NCBI GenBank assembly: GCA_029245955.1 | Contig: JAQWOH010000015.1 | Coordinates: 144,999 to 208,998, forward strand | Reading direction: 5' to 3' | From: Fuerstiella sp. | GTDB lineage: Bacteria; Planctomycetota; Planctomycetia; Planctomycetales; Planctomycetaceae | Length of the DNA: 64,000 nt | Part shown: positions 17,693 through 27,219 of the stretch, in pieces | Layout of the letters: every line of letters begins with the position of its first letter | Position numbering within the stretch: position 1 is the first letter of the stretch | Notes under the pieces: model-generated | What the model was told of the DNA's origin: nothing | The model's input: the letters and a program-made list of their open reading frames with translations, nothing else | The model's database searches: none | Position numbers and translations under genes: made by a program

Positions 17693-18450
17693 ATGCGTGG
17701 CTACCTGCACAGCGGATTTGCAGACGTCAAAGTTGTCGTCAGTACCGCCCCTTCACACGGTGCAGTCACGGCGACGATTGACAAAGGACACCAGCAAACG
17801 CTGGTCTCGGTCTGTTCCACCCATTGACACTGATCGGTTCGTCAGTCTGTTAAGCCGAGCCCGGGCAACCGGAAAGTCGGAACTCCTGAACGGTTTACTG
17901 TTTGAGCTCATGCAGAGCAAACAGTAGGGAGCCGTTCCCTGCCTGCTGGTGGCCCGTACGCCTGGTACGAACGAAGCGGCAGGGCGTATGGCCAGGGCGA
18001 GACTGAAAATACTCTCAACGGCCGAATCTGAACGCGATATCGCGTCGCTTATCAGTGAGCCCTGTTTTTCCCGTGAGGCATCACGCTCGTTGCTGACACC
18101 GCTGCAGCAGACGACAGCCGAAGATGCAGAGCGGATTATACGAGTTGCCGCACCGTACCTCAAAAGCCAGGACGAGCAATGGTCGATCAACGTTGGGCCG
18201 TTGCTTGTCCTGATACGCAGTCAGCGTGACAAAACGCTTGAGGAAATTCTGGCAGCATCGCCGCCTGTGGTCTGAGAAGGCTTCTTGAGAAGCCAGATGC
18301 AGGCATTGCTTGAGGCGACTGCTGCAGCCGCTCAGGAACCGAAGAAGTCGTATCTTAAATTAGCATCGAAAATGCATACCCGCCTGGCGTGGCTTTCAAG
18401 TGGAAATAGCGGAGGCGAAAAAGAAGAAGGCCGCGGCGAAGGGCAGATAA
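17693..18450 (+). pseudogene. Eroded gene with two in-frame stops and two frame changes
   Basis: From the ATG at 17693 the sequence reads MRGYLHSGFADVKVVVSTAP and on to GAVTATIDKG, which looks like a POTRA-type strand-helix unit, then stops. In another frame the coding-like text continues unbroken from about 17780 to 18372, except for a TAG at 17925 and a TGA at 18273. It is an alanine- and arginine-rich, helix-forming protein (for example EAAGRMARARLKILSTAESE). In a third frame it ends with VEIAEAKKKKAAAKGR and TAA at 18448, a natural basic C-terminus. The open text on both sides of each stop argues for a decayed gene, not chance. No function can be assigned. Confidence 0.5.
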
Positions 18451-18652
18451 ACGTCAGTCGGAACGGGCTCCGGATTCAGACAACTGAAGATCGTTTCATC
18501 TGGCAAATACAACGACGTGAAATGAATAACATCCATCGACAGCCGGAAACCATGGTCCGCGCCGCACCGTAACCGCTGACACACCGGCCACCCTGCCCAG
18601 GGAATCCTGCTGAGATGCGTAGTTGTGTACCTGTCTGAAGCGACCGAGCAGT

Positions 18653-20902
18653 TCAGGTGTCGGCGGGCACTTTCGCTTCCGAGATGATCTGGGCGGTTTC
18701 CGGACGTTTCCCGGGAAACAGAGTCAACAAGGCAGGAAGAAACAGCAAGTCCGCGGGCAGTGCCACGACGAGCGTCGTACACGCCATAACGGCAAAGCTG
18801 ACATGAGGTGGCAGTTGACTGGTCATGACAGTGCCGAGTCCGGCGGTCATGACAACTGTCGTCAGCATCAATGCGCTGCCAACGGTGATGAACGTTTTTT
18901 CGTTTGCGGCGAGGGCGGTCTGACCGTGACGATGCTCCTCGGTGAAATGAACCAGATAGTGAATGGTGTCGTCAACGGCAATTCCCAGGCAGATTGCAAA
19001 TGAACAGGCGCCGGCAATTCCCAGTGAATCGCTGAATAACCAGTGTACCGCACCTGAAACTGCCAGAGGCATCAAATTGGGCATTGTTGATATCAGGCCA
19101 ATTCTGAGTGAACGGAAAGCGATCGCCAGCACTCCGAAGATTACAACTGCGGCCATCATCAGGCTGCTGATCAGTTCATTAATCATCTGACTGACGACTC
19201 TTCCCTCAACAAGCACATCACTGACGAGTTTCACGTCAACACCTGGATTCTCAGATTCCAGCTGCCTTAACTGAGACTCCAGCCGTTCAAAAATGGAATC
19301 GAACGTCGCAATACCCAAATCCCGGGAGCGTGTGGCAACAAGCGCCAACCGAAGATCCGGACGGTAGAATTGTGTTTTGAGGTCCTCTGGAAGTTGCTTC
19401 AACAGTATGGGCTGATCCTGGCGATTGGGACCACGAATAACCGTAAGTGCCGTACGGATTGACATTGGCCGCCCAAGCAGCGGTTCTTCTGTAATCAGCC
19501 GTTCGCACGCCTTAATCACCACCCAGACGTCTTTGCGAGAAACCTGATCGCCCCAGTGAACCATCAATCGCACACTACGAACCCCGGCCATATGCGTGTC
19601 GCAATGACGCATCGCCTGCAATTCTTCAGACTGACGGGGAACCCGATCACTGACACGATCATCGGGAACAAGACGCAGGCAGATTGCCAGACACCCCGCA
19701 GTAAGCAACACGCCAATAACAGTTACAACCATTGCATGGCGCGATGAAAACCGAATAACTGAAATCAGACGACTCATGGCTCGGTGAAAAGGATTGTGAT
19801 ACTCACTGACATGCATTCGCTGCCCGATCCACGAAGCAGCCAGCAGTGGACTGATAAGAATCACAGCGGAAAACGTCACCACAACGCCGATCGCGGAAGT
19901 TCGGCCAAAGCCAGCAATCATTTCTGAATCTGACAACATCAGCGAACCAAATCCAATCGCCGTCGTAATCGATGTCAGCAGACAGGCCGGACCTGTCTGC
20001 AAAACAGCATTGAAGACGGCATTACGAGCATTCGCACCCCCAGCTCGAAGCTGTTGCAGTCGTACCACCAGGTGGACTCCATCGGTGAATCCAATCATCA
20101 TGACCATCACCGGAAGAATAATTTTTGCAAGTTCGTTTTCGGACTGCCCGATAAGCTGCAACCAACCGAGAGTCCAGAAGACACCGACCACGGGTCCACA
20201 GCCCGCAACAATGATCGCCATCGGCCGCCGAAAAATCAAAATCAACAATACGCCAACGAGTCCGTAGGCCATGAGCTGAATTCGAATATGATCTTCTGCC
20301 AGCGCTCGATCATGAACATCGTAAAGAGCGAGTGTGCCGGTAACCCTTGTCTGAATCCCTGTCGGCTCAAGAATTCGTATTGCGACCGACCGAATATCCT
20401 GGACATATGACGCTTCGTCAGTATCGACCAGCATCAAGACCGTTTGACCGTCGGATGAAATCAGATTCTCTGCGGCCAGAGGATGGCTGAGCAGCGCGAG
20501 TTTCGAGTCTGCCAGTTGTTCGTCTGTAACTTCGTCTGTAACTTCGGGTAAAAGCAAACGGTGTGCTCGACGTAAAGTGACCTCAGGAATATCGCCCATC
20601 CAGGTCAGATGCTTCACTTCTTCCATTTCGCGAAGTGCCGAAGCTGTCAGTTGCATTGCCGCAATTTGATCGCGACGAAAGAAGTCATCGCACTGCAGAA
20701 CAAGCACTAATGGTGCACTGGATTTGAACTTTCCCTGCACCTCATGCAGTTCTGCCAGAGTCTCGGGAGACACCCAGCCCTCGGGCAGAGGGTCAGCGAC
20801 ACGATATCCCAGGAATCCCAGAATCGGTGGCGTTGCAAGTGCAAAAACGAACATCCACCCAATGAGACGGTGGTCGACGCAGATTTTAGCAAGCAGTTTC
20901 AT
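18653..20902 (-). CDS. RND/MMPL-superfamily transporter
   Basis: A 749-residue polytopic membrane protein: one N-terminal helix (LIGWMFVFALATPPILGFLGY), a large extracytoplasmic loop, a block of helices at ~210-380 with VMMIGFTDGVHLVVRL, a second loop, and a final helix block at ~590-740 with SLRIGLISTMPNLMPLAVS and CLGIAVDDTIHYLVHFTEEH. The GIAVDDTIH segment carries the acidic pair of the proton relay in RND/MMPL proteins. Members move lipids, hopanoids or hydrophobic compounds. Its ATG overlaps the stop of the upstream AMP-binding fragment by 4 bases, so the two are translationally coupled. A paralogue lies at 60272-62683. Confidence 0.85.
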   Translation of the reverse strand: MKLLAKICVDHRLIGWMFVFALATPPILGFLGYRVADPLPEGWVSPETLAELHEVQGKFKSSAPLVLVLQCDDFFRRDQIAAMQLTASALREMEEVKHLTWMGDIPEVTLRRAHRLLLPEVTDEVTDEQLADSKLALLSHPLAAENLISSDGQTVLMLVDTDEASYVQDIRSVAIRILEPTGIQTRVTGTLALYDVHDRALAEDHIRIQLMAYGLVGVLLILIFRRPMAIIVAGCGPVVGVFWTLGWLQLIGQSENELAKIILPVMVMMIGFTDGVHLVVRLQQLRAGGANARNAVFNAVLQTGPACLLTSITTAIGFGSLMLSDSEMIAGFGRTSAIGVVVTFSAVILISPLLAASWIGQRMHVSEYHNPFHRAMSRLISVIRFSSRHAMVVTVIGVLLTAGCLAICLRLVPDDRVSDRVPRQSEELQAMRHCDTHMAGVRSVRLMVHWGDQVSRKDVWVVIKACERLITEEPLLGRPMSIRTALTVIRGPNRQDQPILLKQLPEDLKTQFYRPDLRLALVATRSRDLGIATFDSIFERLESQLRQLESENPGVDVKLVSDVLVEGRVVSQMINELISSLMMAAVVIFGVLAIAFRSLRIGLISTMPNLMPLAVSGAVHWLFSDSLGIAGACSFAICLGIAVDDTIHYLVHFTEEHRHGQTALAANEKTFITVGSALMLTTVVMTAGLGTVMTSQLPPHVSFAVMACTTLVVALPADLLFLPALLTLFPGKRPETAQIISEAKVPADT

Positions 20903-21369
20903 GGGCCACCACCAACCCGAAGTGCGTTAGCGGAACGAATCAACCGATCGACGTAATCCTGCATCGCTTTCTGTAGTTTTTGGACTGTGAATCTCTGAGT
21001 CGTCAGAATGTTTGCTCCGCTTAAGAGCGGAACCATGACAGACATTCCGAAACCGTAAGCATGACTCATTGGCGGAAAAGCGATGATACTGTCGGCAGCC
21101 GTGATGTCCATCGTTTCGACAACGCACAGCTTTCTGGCACTCAGATGGTTCTCAATCAGCGGACCGTACGCCATGTTGAGATCGATATCCTCATTGTCCC
21201 CAAGGCGTGAACACATCCCTCGCTGGGCAACAAGCGGGACGTGACAGGGCAGAACCCGCATCGTGCTGCTGTCGTCGTCCGCGAGACTCTGACAGAACAT
21301 GCGCGCACTGCTTGAGTTGTCATAGCATACGTGCTGTTTCGGCGTGAACATCGGATCATACACGCTCAT
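20899..21369 (-). pseudogene. Fragment of an AMP-binding (acyl-CoA synthetase-type) protein
   Basis: A 156-residue frame. Its centre reads IIAFPPMSHAYGFGMSVMVP followed by LLSGANILTTQRFTVQKLQKAM, the pattern of adenylate-forming acyl-CoA/fatty-acid ligases (the H-x-Y-G-F helix and the GA-x-(I/V)-(V/L) strand). The family's ATP-binding P-loop, the YGxTE motif and the C-terminal lid are absent, and the first ~90 residues do not look native. The protein ends only ~20 residues later at LRVGGGP, overlapping the RND gene start (ATGA). The whole enzyme would be 450-550 residues, so this is a remnant. The intact gene and the transporter may once have formed a lipid-handling operon. Confidence 0.55.
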
Positions 21370-22082
21370 AGCTGATCCCCACCAAAGCCACTCGAAATCT
21401 AACGAATCTCAATACATCGTCACCGTCAACCACCTGCAACATTTCAGAGAATTCAGCCTGCGCAAATCAGGTAAACTGTTCCGGTTGTGCAGACAATCTG
21501 GGTCACAGGGGCCCGTTGCTCCCGAAATGTTCTCCCCTCAATGCGCAGTCGGCAGTGTCCCCTCACCAAACTTTTCCGAGTTCATCGCCCTCCTGTCACT
21601 CCGTCGACGCGTATACAGGTATTGCCGCCTGAACCGAATTCTTATCAGGATGTCCCCCTGCTGCAGCAGTCTGCCGCAGGCGTGCCAAAAACGTATTCAG
21701 TAGTGACTCGGTGGCCCGCTGGCTGAAGTGCAGACTGCAGCAACGAATGCTGACCGCCAGGCAACCGTTGATTATAATTGTCGAAAACGCGGCCGTTGTT
21801 TCCTTTCGAAGTGGTGGAATCCCGCAAACATCTTCGACAAGCAGGTTTCCCATCTGAATGGGCCCGGCGCTGCTGGGTACCGCTATCGCATTGCGCGAGG
21901 TGGACGGTAAACTCAGCCGGATGTCAGAGGAGCAGGGCAACCACGATTTCAGTTTCATCGTGCTGGGCACAGAAGAAGTTCAAACGCGGGCTGGCTGCGT
22001 GTGAGGCGGTGGATCCGCTGGATGCGTGGTGAATGTAGGGGGGCCGAACGATCTGTCATCATTTCTGTTACGTGCTGGGACA
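21370..22082. other. Eroded region with no intact gene
   Basis: About 700 bases with short overlapping frames on both strands, none with a start, motif or length that supports a gene. Its right end contains the first copy of a short repeat shared with 22653-22723. It looks like accessory DNA in decay. Confidence 0.4.
21972..22032 (+). repeat. Short dispersed repeat, copy 1
   Basis: Shares AAACGCGGGCTGGCTGC (21982-21998) and AGGCGGTGGAT (22004-22014), in the same order and spacing range, with copy 2 at 22653-22723. Read in the matching frame it gives KFKRGLAACEAVDPLDAW and a stop. Copy 2 gives a similar peptide, so the repeat is probably a relic of duplicated coding DNA. Confidence 0.6.
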
Positions 22083-22481
22083 TCACCACGGAAGTGTATC
22101 TGGTAATTCATCTTCTAAATCTGCATTGGAACTGAACATTAAATACTTCCCATTTTCGAAACAGTAAGTAGCGATGAGCGTAGCGGGTTCGTCAGCAAAG
22201 GAGACGACAAACACGAACTTGTCATAGCCAACTTCTTGGGGTGTCGGTTCGACCTCGACGTATGAAAGGTGACCCTCATCACGTGAGGACAGAATATGCC
22301 AGTCGATCAACGTGTCGTCGCCAGTACCAACATGTTCGCGGCCCCATGTTGTAATGTTTTCCGCCAGAATCTCGCCGCGAGGACCAGCGGGAACCATCCC
22401 TTGACGTGGATTACCAGGGGCACCACTGGAATTACAGCCGATAACCGACAGCAGACACAGTCCGGCAAGAATCTGTTTCAT
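22083..22481 (-). CDS. Small lipoprotein of unknown function
   Basis: A 132-residue protein beginning MKQILAGLCLLSVIGCNSSG. The hydrophobic segment ends in VIGC, a lipobox-like sequence, so Cys16 is probably lipidated and the protein anchored in a membrane. The mature part starts with a flexible Ser/Gly/Pro stretch, then a small beta-rich domain (SYVEVEPTPQEVGYDKFVFV, ATLIATYCFENGKYLMFSS). Small lipoproteins with this layout are very common in planctomycetes and have no assigned function. It looks intact amid eroded sequence and has a purine-rich GGAGGT about 6 bases before its ATG. Confidence 0.65.
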   Translation of the reverse strand: MKQILAGLCLLSVIGCNSSGAPGNPRQGMVPAGPRGEILAENITTWGREHVGTGDDTLIDWHILSSRDEGHLSYVEVEPTPQEVGYDKFVFVVSFADEPATLIATYCFENGKYLMFSSNADLEDELPDTLPW

Positions 22482-22589
22482 GGAAGTACCTCCGTTTTGA
22501 TTTGGGCATCTGGGCCATGCAAGCTATCTGACGAGTCTACATCCCCTGCATCTCACTCCCAACCATGCCGCGTGCATTGGCTACGACTG

Positions 22590-22874
22590 CAACGCGATTC
22601 TGAGCGGCGAGATCGTCACTTCCGTATACCTGTTGGCACAGTTCGGGCTGACGCCGAAGTCAAAACGCGGGCTGGCTGCAAGTGATCAGGGTAAGGCGGT
22701 GGATCGCTGGAAGCGTTGTGAATGCACGCGATAGCGCGTCCATTCAAACGACTGGCGGATGAAGAGAACAACGCATGGCTGAAAAAGGTCGGGCTCTGGG
22801 GCGGCAGTCATAAGCCGATTGCACCATGGGACTGGCGGAAGTTGTCGAAGGAAGAACGGGACGAGTACAGGTGA
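22590..22874 (+). pseudogene. Phage-like gene fragments, possibly terminase small subunit
   Basis: One frame reads ILSGEIVTSVYLLAQFGLTP, KSKRGLAA, then AVDRWKRCECTR and a stop. The QFGLTPKSKRGLAA segment resembles the C-terminal tail of P27-type phage terminase small subunits, which typically end in F-G-L-(T/S)-P-x-(S/A)-R. Directly after it, another frame reads FKRLADEENNAWLKKVGLWG and ends EERDEYR, an independent fragment without a recognised family. Both lack starts and are too short to be whole genes. The terminase idea rests on a short match and is tentative. Confidence 0.25.
22653..22723 (+). repeat. Short dispersed repeat, copy 2
   Basis: Contains AAACGCGGGCTGGCTGC (22663-22679) and AAGGCGGTGGAT, shared with copy 1 at 21972-22032. 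The spacing between the two shared words is somewhat longer here. Confidence 0.6.
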
Positions 22875-23092
22875 ATTCAATGGTAAGCCTTATCCCGCAG
22901 TACACTTAGGGTCCGTTGTGCGGACCGCCCAGTAAACGCCAACACCGTGCGGAAAACGCCGGTCGTGGTCACACGTTCAACAACGGCAGGCATGGCCGAC
23001 CGGAAAACCGATCGGGCCAACACGACAGTGCGCCGCGATCTCACGTGATGATACTGGCAGAATCAGACTTGGTCCGCACAGCCGACCCTACT

Positions 23093-23255
23093 CGGTTGGA
23101 GCAGGAAGGGCATGTTCGGCGCCGAAAATCGCCAGTTTCCGATGCCGACAGGTGAAATCAAGCGGCTGAGATGCGAGACTCGGGTGAGCCGCAAGTTGAG
23201 TGTTTTTGCAGTGATTCGAGTTCGCCGCACAGTTTCCGGACCCTACGAGCTCTGC
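23093..23255 (-). repeat. Dispersed ~160-bp repeat, copy 1 (IS upstream region)
   Basis: Strongly similar to 27199-27360: both share GTTGGAGCAGGAAGG and the 35-base block from CGAAAATCGCCAGTTTCCGA through the shared GTGAAATCA, followed by a less conserved ~90 bases. In copy 2 the block lies directly upstream of an integrase remnant that begins MSFLLQPW. Here the minus strand gives only MPFLLQP before similarity ends, so this is the truncated end of the same element. Confidence 0.8.
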
Positions 23256-23316
23256 CAGGCACAAAAAAGGCTGATCCTGAATGGACCAGCCTTGCGCAGG
23301 AACCGTTCGGCTCGGA

Positions 23317-25899
23317 TCAGATTCGCTCAAATTTTGCAGGTGAATACCGAAAGCCGGTTCCCTTCATCAGGGTCTCCATCGCTCCCGCCCCGATTACCTG
23401 TTCCCACACGGTGAGCCATTGGGTCACCGTGCCCGGAACCTGATGAAATCCCGCAGCGTTCATCAGCTGCCTCGTGTTCAGATTTGTCACGATCTTCGAG
23501 ACCTGTTCCTGCTGATCATTTGCGACGCACCAGACATACCACGCTGTCAGTTCATTGACCAGTTCGACGGCTTCCTCTTTATTCCAGTTGACGCCGGGCA
23601 CAAACAGTGGGCCTGTTCCCCAGGGCGGTGCTTCTGCTTCCGGATCAAATGCGATGGCGGCCGACACGGCCTGATTCACACCCTGCACACCCTGTGTCTT
23701 CTGAGTCGCCAGCCAGGAAGCGGCGTGCCTGCGAACTTCAGTGTTATCACTGCTGACGAGTACATCAGAAAGTGCGGCGGGTTTGAGTTTCAACAGCACG
23801 GGGGCGAGCGTCTGCTGAAGCTGATAGTCCGCAAGCGTAAGTTTCAGCAGACTCTCAATGTCAGTTGTGTTCTCTTTATTCGCCGTGATTTCCAGTAATT
23901 TTATTCGGAGTGGCCGTCGAAGAGCAGGGTACTGACCGCAGAGCCGGGCAAATCGTTCCAGGTCTTCGAAGTGAGTGATGTCATCGACGCGGGCGGCGGC
24001 GGACCATGTCTGAACGATATGCGGCGTTCCCGGGTCACCAATCAGCGAATCAAATGCGTTGGCTGCCTTCGGCCCGCCAATTTCCTTCAGACAGATAATG
24101 GCCCATCCACGGCGAGTGATGGCTTCGTCATTTCTTGCAGCTTTCAGAAGCGGTTCGATCGCGGCGTCTCCCAGTGATTTGATTTGGCTGATCGCAGCGT
24201 TTCGATCAGACGTGTCCTCGATTTCATTCAGTACGGCAGCGACAGTGGCCTCATCCGTGGTTCCGGTTTCCTGTGCCGCACCTTCAGCCAGAAATAAGGT
24301 CAGCAGAATCAGTCCCGCTGCAGTGCGTCCGCCGCGGCGAATGAACAGCACGTAAAGAAAAGCCGCCGTGACGAAAAGGCCTGCCGCGATCAGCCACTTC
24401 TGAGATGGGCTTCCGCCTTCGGATGCCTGCAGCAGGAGCCTGCCATGATCCGGGTGATGCACGGCCACGGTCTTCGCCGCTGCATTCGAAATCACGTCGG
24501 CATCCACCGTTGTAGCGGATCCTTCTTCGGACGGACCAAACACCCGGGCGTTATAGCGTTGCGGTGTGTTACGGGCCGGGTTGATTTCGAACCGTGTGAA
24601 GTACACATTCTCGGCGGCGACGACTTCTCGGTCAAAATCTCCGTCGATCACTGTGAGCGTCATGTCCTGGAGGTCCGCAATGGCATCGGCAGTGAGTTTG
24701 TCACGGGATGCCTGAAGAATTTCATCATGCATGCGGTCGATCTCCGCACCGCGTAAGCGGAGGCGTTCACCGATGTTCAGCAGTTCCTTCTCCATTTCTT
24801 CGTGCTCATGAGTCAGCTTGTCCGTCCGGGCTGTCAGAAGGTCTCCGGCAAACAGGTCCTTCGCAATGCCATTGTGTGGAGTCGGGTCGCGTTCCACGAC
24901 AAGGCTTTGCTTTCGATTCTCCGGGATATCATCATAGTTGCCGCCGATAATGCGAAGCGGCAGAGGCTTTGTCAGGTTGTGCAGCAGGTCGGTGCCTGTG
25001 ACCTGACGCACGACATGCCCGGCTGGCAGGTCACGCGCCTTCATGGGGCTGTCCGTCAGCAGGTAAACAACATTGTGCAGGTCGCCTTCATTAAACGCAG
25101 ACAGCCGCATTGGAACCACAAGTTCATCGGAACGAAATCGAAATCCCATCCCCTGAACGTGCCCATCAAATGCGGCTCCTGGCGGCAGGGAGGAGTCTGT
25201 GGTTTTCATGCCTGGCTTTGGGTCGACGCCATCTTTCTGACCAACCCGAGCCTTGACGGCAACGAAGCACCACTGGTCTTCGATGTATTCCTCACAGACG
25301 CCATCCATACCGTCAGGGTAGCGGTATCCATGATCTTTCATCCATGCACTGAGGGCGTCCGCGCTGCCGGCTTCCAGGACAGCAACTTCGTACATCCCGA
25401 CAGCTTCCTGTTTTACGACATTGACCTCACTGACTTCCAGTGATTTTTCAGGCAGCGCCATGTCAGTGGCCATGGAACCTGCTGGGGGACTGCGGTATTT
25501 ATAAAGAATTGGTGTCAGATCAACGACGACCTCCGGCGGATCAACGGCCGCGGCAATGTGGCTGAATGTGTCATCGGCCACTTTGCGCAGTGCGGGTGGA
25601 CTGGGAAACGGGATCAGCATTCCAAACTCCGCAACCTTCCCCTGAAACCCGGGTCGAATGACGAACGTCTCGATGCCGTCCTTATAAAATACGAATGTCT
25701 TCTGCAGACCGATTCTCTCCAGCGGCACGTTACCCTCGATATAAACCGGTGGCACCATCCCGCACGGATCCGCGAACACACTCATCGTACCCAGCAGACA
25801 GACACCGGCAGACATGAGACGAAGCACGGTGCTTCGTACATCAAGTCTGCCCCACGGGGCGCCAAGGGCATCCCTCTTTCGATTCAGTTCATTGTTCAT
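23317..25899 (-). CDS. Exported DUF2330-like protein with transmembrane segment and HEAT-like repeats
   Basis: An 860-residue protein. After a signal sequence ending near SVFA, residues ~43-400 begin DPCGMVPPVYIEGNVPLERI and contain VFYKDGIETFVIRPGFQGKV and FGMLIPFPSPPAL, the pattern of DUF2330 proteins. A coiled, acidic stretch follows (~360-410). Near residues 508-550 are two hydrophobic segments (WLIAAGLFVTAAFLYVLFI and TAAGLILLTLFLAEGAA). The C-terminal third consists of HEAT-like helical pairs, for example RNAAISQIKSLGDAAIEPLL and RRGWAIICLKEIGGPKAANA. HEAT repeats usually mediate protein contacts. No function is established for DUF2330. The gene is intact between two eroded stretches. 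Confidence 0.72.
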   Translation of the reverse strand: MNNELNRKRDALGAPWGRLDVRSTVLRLMSAGVCLLGTMSVFADPCGMVPPVYIEGNVPLERIGLQKTFVFYKDGIETFVIRPGFQGKVAEFGMLIPFPSPPALRKVADDTFSHIAAAVDPPEVVVDLTPILYKYRSPPAGSMATDMALPEKSLEVSEVNVVKQEAVGMYEVAVLEAGSADALSAWMKDHGYRYPDGMDGVCEEYIEDQWCFVAVKARVGQKDGVDPKPGMKTTDSSLPPGAAFDGHVQGMGFRFRSDELVVPMRLSAFNEGDLHNVVYLLTDSPMKARDLPAGHVVRQVTGTDLLHNLTKPLPLRIIGGNYDDIPENRKQSLVVERDPTPHNGIAKDLFAGDLLTARTDKLTHEHEEMEKELLNIGERLRLRGAEIDRMHDEILQASRDKLTADAIADLQDMTLTVIDGDFDREVVAAENVYFTRFEINPARNTPQRYNARVFGPSEEGSATTVDADVISNAAAKTVAVHHPDHGRLLLQASEGGSPSQKWLIAAGLFVTAAFLYVLFIRRGGRTAAGLILLTLFLAEGAAQETGTTDEATVAAVLNEIEDTSDRNAAISQIKSLGDAAIEPLLKAARNDEAITRRGWAIICLKEIGGPKAANAFDSLIGDPGTPHIVQTWSAAARVDDITHFEDLERFARLCGQYPALRRPLRIKLLEITANKENTTDIESLLKLTLADYQLQQTLAPVLLKLKPAALSDVLVSSDNTEVRRHAASWLATQKTQGVQGVNQAVSAAIAFDPEAEAPPWGTGPLFVPGVNWNKEEAVELVNELTAWYVWCVANDQQEQVSKIVTNLNTRQLMNAAGFHQVPGTVTQWLTVWEQVIGAGAMETLMKGTGFRYSPAKFERI

Positions 25900-26047
25900 G
25901 ATATGGCTCCTTAAGCTCAGCTTTCATTTCAAGTATGGCTCGAACATTTCTTGTGCCGGTACTGATCCAGATTGAGTCCAGTCGCTGCCAGCGACCTGAT
26001 TCCTGAACCGTGAACCACGGTCCTGCCACAAAGTGGACACCTTCAAT

Positions 26048-26728
26048 TCACAAGCGACTCCAAAGCCGGTCGCTGCCGACACGTTTGATCGTGCCACTCG
26101 CCAGCAACGGGGGAATTCCGTCTTCCTGCAGATCAAATTCATGCCGCAGATCAAGCGGAATCAGCTGCTCCGGAAGTTCAGCAAGGATGACACCGCTTTC
26201 AGATGTCAGCCGTATAGCAACGGTCACGTGTGTTTTCTTCAATTCCCCCAGCAGCTCAGTTTTTATGGTCTGCGGGACATGATTCGCAGCCCGGGAGTTG
26301 TCCGCCAACATTCTTACTTTTGTTTGCGGCCCGTAGTAAAGAAGTTCGTCGTGCACCCCTTCGTCTGCCGGATGCCGGACAAGTCGCTGCATGAGTTCTT
26401 CAAAATGTTGATCGGTCAGACGCTTCGTGGGATGACGACTGAGTGCACAGCCCGATGCACAGACACGATCGCCATGTGGATGAGCTTCTGCGCGTCCTGC
26501 ATGATGTGTTTCCGAAACATTCATCAGTGGAATAGGCCCGATCAGCGAATCCGCGGGCTTTGCGGGTGCAGATGCCACCGCGAGTAAAGTCGGAGTTCTC
26601 TCTCCAGCCCCGTTTCCCGCCAGCAGCATGAGTGCAATACATATAAATGCACAGCAGACGGCGTGGCGTGGACAGACGCTGGTGGACAGTCCTGAAAAAT
26701 GCGGTCGCATTCGAATTCTCCCGGTCAC
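26048..26728 (-). CDS. Putative exported protein of unknown function
   Basis: A 226-residue frame with a hydrophobic segment near residues 25-40 (CCAFICIALMLLAGNGAG), consistent with a signal peptide after a longer n-region; a later start may be used. The rest is histidine- and charge-rich (SETHHAGRAEAHPHGDRV) followed by an alpha/beta domain (HVTVAIRLTSESGVILAELP, LIPLDLRHEFDLQEDGIPPLL). I do not recognise the family. The next gene downstream on the same strand is the DUF2330-like protein, 148 bases away, so co-transcription is possible. Short length and lack of motifs keep confidence moderate. Confidence 0.45.
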   Translation of the reverse strand: MTGRIRMRPHFSGLSTSVCPRHAVCCAFICIALMLLAGNGAGERTPTLLAVASAPAKPADSLIGPIPLMNVSETHHAGRAEAHPHGDRVCASGCALSRHPTKRLTDQHFEELMQRLVRHPADEGVHDELLYYGPQTKVRMLADNSRAANHVPQTIKTELLGELKKTHVTVAIRLTSESGVILAELPEQLIPLDLRHEFDLQEDGIPPLLASGTIKRVGSDRLWSRL

Positions 26729-26979
26729 ACTTCGTTGGTGATAACTCTGAAGTATGGGCGGCAGGAGATTGGTTCAAACTTTCCGGGGAATCGGGGCGGA
26801 GTACCAAACTGTCCTGATGGTGTCTCAGTCCGTTCGTACTCACGCAAAAATTCGGCCAGCACAGAATGTTTCATTCAGACCCGATATGGCGTGGCGAAGA
26901 ATGTTTGTCCCCGCAGGGTCAAGAAACAAGACCGACGGCAAAGCTCTATGACAATCAGGTGTTAGCAAGCGAATCGAGT

Positions 26980-27219
26980 CACGATTGCGGCCGCACGTCG
27001 CCGGTCGGATTGGAACGCAGGCGAGTCAATCGGTGTCTGTTTCAACTTGGCGCGTAACCGACGCTGGTCGTCTTCGAGCAGGAGACGCTTCTTTCCCAGC
27101 TTCTTCAGCAAAGCCTCGATCTATGCGTTCTGGAACTCAATGATCGGCTGCTGCCGTTGGTTGACCATGCCGCTGAGGGCAGCCAGCAGAGTGTGCCAGG
27201 GTTGGAGCAGGAAGGACAT
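26980..27219 (-). pseudogene. N-terminal remnant of an integrase-core (rve-type) transposase
   Basis: On the minus strand from the ATG at 27219 the sequence reads MSFLLQPWHTLLAALSGMVN, then QRQQPIIEFQNA, a TAG stop at 27121-27123, and continues in the same frame IEALLKKLGKKRLLLEDDQR. From memory this is the N-terminal leader of a planctomycete integrase-core transposase family (x-QRQQ-x-I-x-(Y/F)-(L/Q)-x-x-(E/Q) followed by a (G/K)KR(L/F)x(L/F)(D/E)DxQRR block). The catalytic DDE core is missing: recognisable text ends near 26980. The in-frame stop and truncation show it is dead. Its upstream DNA is the dispersed repeat found again at 23093. Confidence 0.65.
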
